Source: an uncultured Bacteroides sp.
Lineage (GTDB): Bacteria > Bacteroidota > Bacteroidia > Bacteroidales > Bacteroidaceae
Assembly (NCBI GenBank): GCA_900553185.1
Contig: USCT01000008.1
Coordinates: forward strand, 1 to 64,000
Length of the DNA: 64,000 bases
Direction of reading: 5' to 3'
Below, piece by piece: positions 33,232 through 41,701 of this stretch. The notes under the pieces were generated by a model. It saw nothing but the letters and a program-made list of their open reading frames with translations. It was not told where the DNA came from and searched no databases. How positions within the stretch are numbered: the stretch's first letter is position 1; each line of letters starts with the position of its first letter. The translations under genes and the position numbers were made by a program.

Positions 33232-34443
33232 ATGAAACATCTGATTATTTTGGGGGACGGTATGGCCGACTGGGCAGTACCTTCTTTAGAGAATAAAACT
33301 TTGTTGCAATACGCCCATACGCCTTATATGGATAAGTTGGCGAGTCTGGGTCGTACAGGTATGCTTAAAACGGTAGCCGACGGGTTTCATCCGGGAAGTG
33401 AGGTGGCAAATATGTCTGTTATGGGTTATGATTTGCCGAGAGTGTACGAGGGACGGGGCGTATTGGAAGCTGCCAGTATCGGAGTCGATTTGGAACCGGG
33501 TGATATGGCCATGCGTTGCAACATTGTTTGTGTAGAAGGTGAAACATTAAAAAATCATTCTGCCGGACACATTACAACCGAAGAAGCAGACGTGTTGATA
33601 AGGTTTTTGGAGGAACAGTTGGGCAACGAACGTATACATTTTTATACCGGTGTACAATATCGTCATCTCTTGGTCGTAAAAGGAGGTGACAAACGTCTGG
33701 CTTGCGTACCTCCGCATGATATTCCGTTACAGCCGTTTCGGCCGAATCTGATCAAGCCTCTTTGTCCGGAAGCCCAGGAAACAGCAGATTTATTAAATGA
33801 TCTGATTTTGAAGTCTCAGAAACTGCTGGCTGACCATCCGCTGAATCTGAAGCGAATGGCTGAAGGTAAAGATCCTGCCAACAGTATCTGGCCGTGGAGT
33901 CCGGGCTATCGTCCGCAGATGGAACCTCTTTCGCAGAAATATCCATCTATCCGGAAAGGTTCTGTCATCACAGCGGTTGATCTGATCCGTGGAATCGGAC
34001 GTTATGCCGGATTGCGCTGTATTGATGTGGAGGGAGCTACAGGACTGTATACGACTAATTACGAGGGAAAGGCACAGGCGGCTATTGAAGCCTTGAAAAC
34101 GGATGACTTTGTATATCTTCATATCGAGGCCAGCGATGAGGCGGGCCATGAAGGCGATGTAGCCTTGAAGCTGAAAACAATCGAATACCTGGATAGTCGG
34201 GCATTGAAACCTATTTATGAAGAAATTAAAAACTGGGAGGAACCGGTGGCCGTCGCTGTCTTGCCGGATCATCCTACTCCCTGCGAGTTGCGTACACATA
34301 CCAATGAGCCGGTTCCGTTTCTGATTTATTATCCGGGTATTACTCCTGATTCCGTACAAACGTATGATGAAGTGTCTTGTAAGGACGGTGCTTACGGTTT
34401 GCTGGAAAAGGATGAGTTTATGAATTTGTTTATGAATCTTTAA
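33232..34443 (+). CDS. Cofactor-independent phosphoglycerate-mutase-like protein, probable homoserine kinase
   Basis: 403 residues of the alkaline-phosphatase superfamily, archaeal-type phosphoglycerate mutase (ApgM) branch: LIILGDGMADWAVPSLENKT at the N-terminus, the metal/nucleophile region SEVANMSVMGYD, HIEASDEAGHEGD and LPDHPTPCELRTHT. It sits between thrA and thrC with four and 13 base gaps, exactly where thrB is expected, and no GHMP-type ThrB is seen. I recall genetic work in Bacteroides thetaiotaomicron assigning homoserine kinase activity to such a protein. By sequence alone it would be annotated as a glycolytic mutase; the operon position is the main reason for the call. Confidence 0.8.
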   Translation: MKHLIILGDGMADWAVPSLENKTLLQYAHTPYMDKLASLGRTGMLKTVADGFHPGSEVANMSVMGYDLPRVYEGRGVLEAASIGVDLEPGDMAMRCNIVCVEGETLKNHSAGHITTEEADVLIRFLEEQLGNERIHFYTGVQYRHLLVVKGGDKRLACVPPHDIPLQPFRPNLIKPLCPEAQETADLLNDLILKSQKLLADHPLNLKRMAEGKDPANSIWPWSPGYRPQMEPLSQKYPSIRKGSVITAVDLIRGIGRYAGLRCIDVEGATGLYTTNYEGKAQAAIEALKTDDFVYLHIEASDEAGHEGDVALKLKTIEYLDSRALKPIYEEIKNWEEPVAVAVLPDHPTPCELRTHTNEPVPFLIYYPGITPDSVQTYDEVSCKDGAYGLLEKDEFMNLFMNL

Positions 34444-34456
34444 GTTGACAAGAACC

Positions 34457-35758
34457 ATGAAATATTATAGTACCAATAAGAATGCTTCCGACGCTACTTT
34501 GGAGGAAGCTGTAGTAAAAGGATTGGCGGCCGATAAGGGACTTTACATGCCTTATCATATCAAGCCCTTACCTCAGTCTTTTTATGAGGATATTGAGAAT
34601 CTGTCTTTTCAGGAAATCGCTTACCGTGTAGCGGATGCCTTTTTTGGTGAAGACGTGCCGGCTGATACGTTGAAAAAGATCGTGTACGATACGTTGAGCT
34701 TTGATGTTCCGGCCGTGAAAGTGAAAGAGAATATTTATTCGTTGGAACTGTTTCACGGGCCTACACTGGCGTTCAAGGATGTCGGCGGACGTTTCATGGC
34801 TCGCCTGCTCGGTTATTTCATCCGCAAGGAAGGAAAGAAACAGGTGAATGTACTGGTAGCCACTTCGGGTGATACGGGTAGTGCCGTTGCCAACGGTTTC
34901 CTGGGGGTAGAAGGAATCCATGTCTATGTATTGTATCCGAAAGGAAAGGTCAGTGAGATTCAGGAAAAACAGTTTACTACGCTGGGACAGAACATTACGG
35001 CTATTGAGGTAGACGGTACGTTCGATGATTGTCAGGCACTGGTTAAGAATGCTTTCATGGATCAGGAACTGAACGCTCACATGCAGCTGACTTCTGCCAA
35101 TTCTATCAATGTTGCCCGTTTCTTGCCTCAGGCCTTTTATTATTTCTATGCGTATGCGCAGATGAAACGTCAGAAACTGGCCGATAATCTGGTAATCTGT
35201 GTGCCAAGCGGTAACTTTGGTAACATTACGGCGGGATTATTCGGTAAGCGGATGGGATTGCCTGTCAAACGTTTTATTGCGGCCAATAACCGGAACGATA
35301 TTTTCTATCAATACCTGAAAACCGGACAGTATAGTCCTCGTCCTTCCGTAGCTACCATTGCCAATGCCATGGATGTAGGCGATCCGAGTAACTTCGCCCG
35401 TATTCTTGACTTGTACGGAGGCAGCCATGAGGCCATTGCGGCAGAAATCAGTGGTGCCACTTATACCGATGAACAGATTCGTGAGACCGTTCGTCAGGTG
35501 TACGATGAAACGGGGTATCTGCTTGATCCGCACGGTGCCTGTGGTTATCGGGCATTGGCCGAAGGATTGCTTCCCGGCGAAGTAGGTGTGTTCCTTGAAA
35601 CGGCTCATCCGGCTAAATTCCTTCAGACCGTGGAAGGTATTATCGGTAATAAGGTAGAAATTCCTGAAAAGTTACAGGCTTTTATGCGTGGAACCAAACA
35701 GAGTATTCCCATGAGTAAGGATTTTGCGTCATTTAAGGAATATCTGATGAAGCAGTAG
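34457..35758 (+). CDS. thrC: Threonine synthase
   Basis: 433 residues from the ATG giving MKYYSTNKNASD, the conserved N-terminus of the family; an in-frame TTG at 34445 is less likely. It converts O-phosphohomoserine to threonine with PLP. Features: LEEAVVKGLAADKGLYMP, the PLP Lys in HGPTLAFKDVGGRFMARLL, VLVATSGDTGSAVANGFLG, SANSINVARFLPQ and CVPSGNFGNITAGLFGKRMG. It belongs to the group that has the SGDTGSA phosphate loop and a long C-terminus. Last gene of the operon, followed by a strong terminator. Confidence 0.95.
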   Translation: MKYYSTNKNASDATLEEAVVKGLAADKGLYMPYHIKPLPQSFYEDIENLSFQEIAYRVADAFFGEDVPADTLKKIVYDTLSFDVPAVKVKENIYSLELFHGPTLAFKDVGGRFMARLLGYFIRKEGKKQVNVLVATSGDTGSAVANGFLGVEGIHVYVLYPKGKVSEIQEKQFTTLGQNITAIEVDGTFDDCQALVKNAFMDQELNAHMQLTSANSINVARFLPQAFYYFYAYAQMKRQKLADNLVICVPSGNFGNITAGLFGKRMGLPVKRFIAANNRNDIFYQYLKTGQYSPRPSVATIANAMDVGDPSNFARILDLYGGSHEAIAAEISGATYTDEQIRETVRQVYDETGYLLDPHGACGYRALAEGLLPGEVGVFLETAHPAKFLQTVEGIIGNKVEIPEKLQAFMRGTKQSIPMSKDFASFKEYLMKQ

Positions 35759-35782
35759 ACTGTTGGTCAGAATAAATGTGAG

Positions 35783-35828
35783 AAGCCCCCGGACGGTACA
35801 TCAATGTACTGGACCGGGGGCTTTTTTG
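35783..35828 (+). terminator. Terminator of the thr operon
   Basis: AAGCCCCCGG pairs with CCGGGGGCTT, with an inner GTACAT/ATGTAC stem, followed by TTTTTT. Confidence 0.9.
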
Positions 35829-35856
35829 GTATTCAGAAGTTTATGTTTTTTCGGTA

Positions 35857-36489
35857 TTAAGGAAGTTGCAGTTTCAGTTTGACAAACTGCTTGATGAACT
35901 CAATGGTTCCTTCTATGCCCAGCACCGATGAGTCAATGCACAAATGATAGGTTGCGGCGGCTCCCCATGTTTTATAGCTGTAATAGTTGTAGTAGGTAGA
36001 TCGTTTCTTGTCTGCTTTTTCCATCAGTTCTTCTGCCTTTTCGGCTGTGATGTGATGCAGGCGCATCAGGCGTTCTATCCGTGCTTCCGGTGAGGCCGAA
36101 ACAAATACGTTGCAACATCTGGGATGGTCACGTAAGATATAGTCGGCACATCGTCCGACGAACAGGCACGATTGTTTTTCTGCCAGATGACGGATGACGT
36201 CGCTTTGTATCTTGAACAGTGAATCATTGCTTAAATAGGAATTATATGGATAAGCGCCTTCTGTAATAAAAGGGAAGCGGGCTCCAAACAATCCGCCCAA
36301 CAGGCTTTGAGAGGCTTTTTCGTCGGCTTTCTCAAAAAATTCCCTGCAGAGTCCACTTTCTTTAGAGGCCAGATTGATGAGTTCCTTATCGTAGAACGCG
36401 ATTCCTAAGTCTTTTGCCAATTTTTCACCGATTTCTTTTCCGCCGCTACCAAGCTGACGTCCTAGATTTATTACATAGTGCTCGTTCAT
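35857..36489 (-). CDS. Cytidylate-kinase-like protein
   Basis: 210 residues. The N-terminus YVINLGRQLGSGGKEIGEKLA is the P-loop variant of the cytidylate-kinase-like family (AAA_26), and IAFYDKELINLAS, CLFVGRCADYILRDHP and VFVSASPEARIERLM follow in the usual order. The family is named for resemblance to Cmk; its substrate is not established, and a true cmk would be shorter in the NMP-binding insert. A TATATTTG -7 element lies upstream on its strand (complement of 36519-36526). Confidence 0.85.
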   Translation of the reverse strand: MNEHYVINLGRQLGSGGKEIGEKLAKDLGIAFYDKELINLASKESGLCREFFEKADEKASQSLLGGLFGARFPFITEGAYPYNSYLSNDSLFKIQSDVIRHLAEKQSCLFVGRCADYILRDHPRCCNVFVSASPEARIERLMRLHHITAEKAEELMEKADKKRSTYYNYYSYKTWGAAATYHLCIDSSVLGIEGTIEFIKQFVKLKLQLP

Positions 36490-36574
36490 ATACTTGTCTT
36501 TTAAACTTCTACTCCTTACAAATATACAATTTTTTTATTTTGCACTGATTGCTGGAACTTTTTTTCTATCGATT

Positions 36575-37954
36575 TTATTCGTTATCACGTTGCAGACCCT
36601 GTGTCTGTGCATGTTGTTTGAAGGTCTGGAACTGTTTGTAAAGCATGACTCCGGCAATAAAGCTGGCGGCCAGATCGGAAATAGGCATGCTGTACCATAC
36701 TCCATCGGCATCCCAGAATATTGGCAGGATGATCAGGCAGGGAATCAAAATCAATACCTGACGGCTCAATGAAAGAATAATGGCTTTGCGTGCCATGCCG
36801 ATACTTTGGAAAAAGTTGGAGGTAACCATCTGAAAACCAATAATGGGGAAAAACATGACGACGATTCGCAGACCTCTGGCTGACAGGTTGATCAGTGTTT
36901 CATCGGAAGTAAAGGCCGAAACAGCCAGTTTGGGTACAAGTTCACCTATCAGAAATCCGCTGGTGGTTACAAGGGTTGCTGCAATGACGGTCAGTTTCAT
37001 TACCTGGTTGACGCGGTGGTATTGCCGGGCACCGTAATTGTAACCGGCAATGGGTTGCATACCCTGGTTCAGTCCCATTACAATCATGACAAAGAGGAAA
37101 GAGATACGGTTTACGATACCGAATGCGCCGATGGCCAGGTCGCCGTCGTACTGTTTCAGTCCTTTATTGATCAGGATGACAATGAAGCAGGAAGCTATGT
37201 TCATAAAAAACGGTGCCAGTCCGATACCGATGATGTTTTCTACCAGAATCCGTTTCAGGCGGTAAATGCCCCGGTGCAGATGCAGCAGTTCTTTCTTGTT
37301 GCAGAATATCTTGAACAGCCAGATAAGCGACAGTATTTGTGCCAGGATGGTAGCGATGGCCGCTCCCCGGATTCCCCAACCGAATCCGTAGATGAAGATG
37401 GGGTCGAGTATTGTATTGACAACCACGGTAAAGATGGTAGCCAGCATGGCTTTTTGCGGATGTCCGGCAGATCGGAGTACCGAGTTGAGGCCCAGATACA
37501 TGTGGGTGATGACGTTGCCCAACAGAATGGTAATCATGTAATCGCGGGCGTATGGAAGGGTAGCGTCGCTGGCACCGAAGAAATACAGGATGGGATCCAG
37601 AAAAATCAGGGAAATGATGGTAAATGCGATACCGATGATAAAATTCAGTGATACGACATTCCCCAGGATTTTATGGGCTGTATCGTAGTCTTTCTGTCCC
37701 AGTTTGACTGAAATCAAAGTAGATGCGCCTACGCCTACCAGCGAACCGAAGGCGGCTGCCAGATTCATGAGCGGAAAGGTGACAGCCAGTCCGGAGATGG
37801 CCAATGGTCCTACACCGTGTCCGATGAAGATACTGTCTACCATGTTATAAAGGGAAGAAGCCGTCATGGCGATAATGGCAGGAACTGCGTATTGTGTCAG
37901 TAGTTTTCCGATTCGTTCAGTTCCCAGTTCGTTGATTGCTCCATTTTGCGACAT
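36575..37954 (-). CDS. MATE-family efflux transporter (second copy)
   Basis: 459 residues, twelve predicted helices. Typical segments: GKLLTQYAVPAIIAMTASSLYNMVDSIFIGHGVG, ALISVKLG-like TLISVKLGQKDYD, VIVMGLNQGMQPIAGYNYGARQY and a charged C-terminal tail after the last helix. It differs enough from the transporter at 9500 that they are not recent duplicates. The NQGMQPIxGYNYGA motif places it in the NorM/DinF-like bacterial groups. A TACCTTTG -7 element (complement of 38012-38019) lies upstream. The kinase-like gene follows 85 bases downstream. Substrate unknown. Confidence 0.88.
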   Translation of the reverse strand: MSQNGAINELGTERIGKLLTQYAVPAIIAMTASSLYNMVDSIFIGHGVGPLAISGLAVTFPLMNLAAAFGSLVGVGASTLISVKLGQKDYDTAHKILGNVVSLNFIIGIAFTIISLIFLDPILYFFGASDATLPYARDYMITILLGNVITHMYLGLNSVLRSAGHPQKAMLATIFTVVVNTILDPIFIYGFGWGIRGAAIATILAQILSLIWLFKIFCNKKELLHLHRGIYRLKRILVENIIGIGLAPFFMNIASCFIVILINKGLKQYDGDLAIGAFGIVNRISFLFVMIVMGLNQGMQPIAGYNYGARQYHRVNQVMKLTVIAATLVTTSGFLIGELVPKLAVSAFTSDETLINLSARGLRIVVMFFPIIGFQMVTSNFFQSIGMARKAIILSLSRQVLILIPCLIILPIFWDADGVWYSMPISDLAASFIAGVMLYKQFQTFKQHAQTQGLQRDNE

Positions 37955-38106
37955 AAAACTCTTTTTATTGCTAAGTGGTTGATATAAAAATAACTCTCTG
38001 ATTTAATTGTGCAAAGGTACGTAAAAAGCGGAAATACCGGGGAGTAGAAAATGTGAAACTTCTCAAAAAATAATAAGAGGTGGAACGGAGCTTTTGTATG
38101 TTATCG

Positions 38107-38144
38107 GGAAAAGCCGCTGATGATATGCACCGGCGGCTTTTTCC
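38107..38144 (-). terminator. Terminator of the pyrophosphatase gene
   Basis: AAAAGCCGC (38109-38117) pairs with GCGGCTTTT (38133-38141). On the minus strand the 3' arm supplies the T-run. It lies 30 bases past the hppA stop. Confidence 0.65.
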
Positions 38145-38173
38145 TGTATTTGTAATATGAATCTTGTGCCGTA

Positions 38174-40375
38174 TCAGAATACACTCCAGGCTACGGTCAG
38201 TCCGGCCATGACAATGGCCACCATGCTCATCAGTTTGATGAGGATGTTCAGACTCGGACCGGAGGTGTCTTTGAACGGGTCGCCCACGGTATCGCCTACT
38301 ACGGTAGCTTTGTGTACTTCGCTGCCTTTACCGCCGAAATTGCCTTCTTCCACGTATTTCTTGGCGTTGTCCCATGCGCCACCGGCGTTGGCCATGAAGA
38401 TGGCCAGTACGAAACCGCTGCTCAGTCCTCCTATCAGCAGACCCAGTACACCGGGTACACCGAAGATGATACCGGTCAGGATGGGGGCGATGATGGCAAT
38501 GAGCGAAGGCACCACCATTTCACGTTGGGCGCCTTTTGTAGAGATTGCCACGCATCGGGCATAATCGGGTTCTGTTTCACCGCTCAGGATTCCCTTGATT
38601 TCCCGGAATTGCCGGCGCACTTCGTCCACCATGTGGGCAGCGGCACGTCCTACGGCATTCATGGTCAGTCCGCAGAAGAGAAAGGCCATCATGGAACCGA
38701 TAAACATGCCCGACAATACTTTGGGATTCATTAGTGTCACGTCGTAATAATGCATGAAATCGAAGAAGGTGGCATCCTGTAAGGGGACGGATGTTCCGCC
38801 TACAGTGATTTCGGTGGTTCCGATACGGGTGAGGCCGATACGGATTTCTTCAATATACGAAGCCAGCAGTGCCAGACCGGTCAGAGCGGCCGAACCGATG
38901 GCGAATCCCTTGCCGGTGGCGGCGGTGGTGTTTCCCAGTGAGTCGAGCGCGTCGGTACGCTTACGTACTTCTGCCCCCAGACCTGACATTTCGGCGTTGC
39001 CTCCGGCATTGTCGGCTATCGGACCGTATGCATCAGTTGCGAGGGTGATTCCCAAGGTAGAAAGCATGCCTACAGAGGCGATACCGATACCGTAAAGGCC
39101 GAGTCCCACATTGCTGAAATCGAAGCCTGAGGCGAACAGGTAGGAAGCGATGATTCCTACTACTACGGCGATAACCGGAATGGCAGTAGACAGCATGCCC
39201 AGGCCGATACCGGAAATGATAACGGTGGCCGGACCGGTCTTTCCGCTTTCGCTCAGCTTCTGGGTCGGCTTGTAGGATTGTGAGGTGTAATATTCCGTAG
39301 AACGTCCGATGACGATGCCTACCAGCAGGCCTACGACCACCGAGCAGGAAATCCACATCCAGTTGTCCAGTTTCAGCAGCCAGAGGATGAAGAAGCTGGC
39401 CACGACAATCAGTACCGAACTGAGATTGGTCCCGAATCCCAGGGCACCGAGCAGGTCTTTCATGGTGACGTTTTCCTTAGTGCGTACGGCAAAGATACCG
39501 ATGATGGAAAGCAGGATTCCTACGGCCGCGATCAGCATGGGAGCAATCACTGCCTTGTACTGCATCAATGTGTCACCGCTATGAATGAAAGCTGCGGCAC
39601 CTAAGGCAGCGGTAGCCAGAATGGAACCGCAATAGCTTTCGTACAGATCGGCACCCATGCCGGCCACGTCGCCCACGTTATCGCCCACATTGTCGGCAAT
39701 GGTGGCAGGGTTACGCGGATCGTCTTCCGGAATTCCGGCTTCCACCTTACCTACCAGGTCGGCACCCACATCGGCTGCTTTCGTATAGATACCGCCGCCT
39801 ACACGGGCAAACAAAGCCTGTGTGGAGGCGCCCATGCCGAATGTCAGCATGGTAGTCGTAATGACACAGAGCTTGTGGGTAGGGGTCAGTGTATCGGCCG
39901 GGATTACGGCGTTCAGCAGCAGGTACCAGAAGGAAATGTCGAGCAGTCCCAGTCCTACCACTACCAGCCCCATGACCGCTCCACTCCGGAAGGCGATACG
40001 CAGGCCGCTGTTCAGTGAGTTTCGTGCGGCATTGGCAGTACGGGCAGATGCGTAGGTAGCGGTTTTCATACCCAGAAAACCTGACAGTCCGGAGAAGAAA
40101 CCGCCGGTCAGAAAGGCTACCGGTACCCAATGGTTCTGTACATCGAAGCCATAGGCCATGATGGAGAACAGGATCACCAGTCCGAGAAAGACCATTCCTA
40201 CTATCTTGTATTGCTGTTTGAGGTAAGACATGGCGCCTTGGCGTACAGCTGCGGCAATTTTGATCATTTGTGGAGTTCCCTCGCTTTCTTTCATCATCTG
40301 GCTGTGGAAGTACCAGGCAAAACCAAGCGCCAGGAGGGAGGCGGCGGGTACGATCCAGAATAACAGTTGGTCCAT
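38174..40375 (-). CDS. hppA: Membrane ion-translocating pyrophosphatase
   Basis: I choose the ATG giving MDQLLFWIVPAASLLALGFAW; the frame extends to 40441 but the extra 22 residues precede the first helix without family support. The 733-residue, about 16-helix enzyme pumps H+ and/or Na+ using pyrophosphate. The PPi site is plain: GGIYTKAADVGADLVGKVEAG, PEDDPRNPATIADNVGDNVGD, and the late DTVGDPFKDTSGPSLN. In the GNTTAATGKG motif the Ala marks the K+-dependent subclass. The Bacteroides vulgatus enzyme of this group has been reported to move both Na+ and H+; whether this one does cannot be read directly. Monocistronic by position. Confidence 0.95.
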   Translation of the reverse strand: MDQLLFWIVPAASLLALGFAWYFHSQMMKESEGTPQMIKIAAAVRQGAMSYLKQQYKIVGMVFLGLVILFSIMAYGFDVQNHWVPVAFLTGGFFSGLSGFLGMKTATYASARTANAARNSLNSGLRIAFRSGAVMGLVVVGLGLLDISFWYLLLNAVIPADTLTPTHKLCVITTTMLTFGMGASTQALFARVGGGIYTKAADVGADLVGKVEAGIPEDDPRNPATIADNVGDNVGDVAGMGADLYESYCGSILATAALGAAAFIHSGDTLMQYKAVIAPMLIAAVGILLSIIGIFAVRTKENVTMKDLLGALGFGTNLSSVLIVVASFFILWLLKLDNWMWISCSVVVGLLVGIVIGRSTEYYTSQSYKPTQKLSESGKTGPATVIISGIGLGMLSTAIPVIAVVVGIIASYLFASGFDFSNVGLGLYGIGIASVGMLSTLGITLATDAYGPIADNAGGNAEMSGLGAEVRKRTDALDSLGNTTAATGKGFAIGSAALTGLALLASYIEEIRIGLTRIGTTEITVGGTSVPLQDATFFDFMHYYDVTLMNPKVLSGMFIGSMMAFLFCGLTMNAVGRAAAHMVDEVRRQFREIKGILSGETEPDYARCVAISTKGAQREMVVPSLIAIIAPILTGIIFGVPGVLGLLIGGLSSGFVLAIFMANAGGAWDNAKKYVEEGNFGGKGSEVHKATVVGDTVGDPFKDTSGPSLNILIKLMSMVAIVMAGLTVAWSVF

Positions 40376-40532
40376 AAAATATTGTTTTTTAGTTTCAGAG
40401 TAGAATGCTATAAATTTATGGATTTGAGCTGAAATAAACAAATTTCCGGATCGTGAAAACTGGTAAAAATATCTGTTTCTGAGTGTGAACCGATGTGCTT
40501 TATCGTAGCTGGACCGATAAACGGTGCTTTTG

Positions 40533-40578
40533 TCCGGACAGATTTTTCAGGACGCTTCCATTGGCAAATCTGTCCGGA
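40533..40578 (-). repeat. Perfect 13-bp inverted repeat downstream of aquaporin
   Basis: TCCGGACAGATTT (40533-40545) and its exact reverse complement AAATCTGTCCGGA (40566-40578) flank a 20-base loop, 19 bases after the aquaporin stop. No U-tract follows on the minus strand, so it is an atypical terminator or a processing or protein-binding site in the aquaporin mRNA tail. Confidence 0.6.
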
Positions 40579-40596
40579 TGTGATGTCGCTGAGACT

Positions 40597-41280
40597 TTAC
40601 TTGCGCCCGGCAGCGAAGAACTTCCATACCAGTGCGCTGCAGGCAGCTCCTACAAATGGGGCAACGATGAACAGCCACAGTTGTGAGAGTGCTTGTCCAC
40701 CTTCTATCAGAGCCGGACCAATGCTGCGGGCCGGATTGACGGAAGTACCCGTAATGGGTATGCAGACAATGTGAATCAGGACCAGAGTCAGACCGATGGC
40801 AAGCCCTGCCAGGTTTCCTGCACCGCTTTTTTCGTCGGTCGCACCGAGGACCACTAAAACAAAAATGAACGTGAACACAGCTTCGGCAATGAATGCCTGT
40901 GTCGTTTCACCCATGTCGAAAGTGTTTGATCCCGTAGTGGTAGGACCGTCAAATCCACCGGATGAAACCAGCAGGGCCAGGATAAATGAACCTAGCAAGG
41001 CACCTATTACTTGAAAAAGCATGTACATTGATGCATCCTTGCTGCTCATGCGTCCTGACATCCATACCCCCAGCGTAATGGCCGGGTTGATGTGGCATCC
41101 GGAAATGCTTCCAATGGTATAAGCCATGGCCACAACGGATAATCCGAAAGCCAAGGCAACTCCCAGGGTTCCTACTCCGGCTCCCACCGTATCGGCGGCG
41201 TTTCCGGCAAAGACGGCGCTGCCGCATCCCATTAAGACAAGCACCATGGTGCCTATCATTTCTGCCAAATACTTTCTCAT
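40597..41280 (-). CDS. aqpZ: Aquaporin Z (MIP family channel)
   Basis: 227 residues, six helices and two NPA half-helices: GCHINPAITLGVWMSGR and TSVNPARSIGPALIEGG. The short periplasmic loops and small residues at the selectivity filter (HINPA region, SVNPARS) fit water-specific AqpZ rather than the glycerol facilitator GlpF, whose second motif is followed by an Asp. It should give fast water exchange across the inner membrane. The ATG at 41280 (MRKYLAEMIGTMVLVLMGCG) agrees with the family start. It stands alone with gene-free DNA on both sides. Confidence 0.95.
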   Translation of the reverse strand: MRKYLAEMIGTMVLVLMGCGSAVFAGNAADTVGAGVGTLGVALAFGLSVVAMAYTIGSISGCHINPAITLGVWMSGRMSSKDASMYMLFQVIGALLGSFILALLVSSGGFDGPTTTGSNTFDMGETTQAFIAEAVFTFIFVLVVLGATDEKSGAGNLAGLAIGLTLVLIHIVCIPITGTSVNPARSIGPALIEGGQALSQLWLFIVAPFVGAACSALVWKFFAAGRK

Positions 41281-41500
41281 ACGCTTCGATATTTAGAGTT
41301 AGACAATCAGCTGTAGGAAAAGATGTCTCTAAAATACGAAATTTCTTCAAGAAACAGGTAATGAAAAGACGTTTTAACATTTGCTATTCCGGAAGTGGAA
41401 TCTTTGGGGGAATGGAAGAACGGGATGAGGGTATTGGGAGATAAAGGCGGTACACCTCACACCTAATTTCGGTACACTTCAAAACATGAAGGCATGTGGG

Positions 41501-41591
41501 TCAAAACGAACGTTTATTTTGATCGAGATAACCGTTCGTTTTGAGTAAGATGTCCGTTCGTTTTTAAACATGCGGTTCGTCCCGTTTCAAG
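41501..41591. repeat. Degenerate CGTTCGTTTT repeats with an inverted pair
   Basis: Related blocks (CGTTTATTTTGA, CGTTCGTTTTGA, CGTTCGTTTTT, GTTCGTCCCGTTT) recur with spacings of about 22, 22 and 19 bases. In addition TCAAAACGAACG (41501-41512) is the exact reverse complement of CGTTCGTTTTGA (41533-41544). They occupy the middle of the 421-base gene-free stretch 41281-41701 between aqpZ and the S8 protease; CGGTACACxT also appears twice there (41448 and 41470). Confidence 0.6.
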
Positions 41592-41662
41592 CATGACTAC
41601 GGAAGGCGGGTTGATTCTGCCGAAATTCGTTATCGTAACGTCCATTATCGGATGAAAAATCG

Positions 41663-41670
41663 TATCTTTG
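41663..41670 (+). promoter_or_regulatory. -7 element for the S8 protease / xse operon (TATCTTTG)
   Basis: TATCTTTG, 31 bases before the ATG at 41702. No TTTG is present at 19-21 bases upstream. Confidence 0.45.
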
Positions 41671-41701
41671 CAGCCGCTTAATTATGTGATAAAGAAGAGA
41701 C

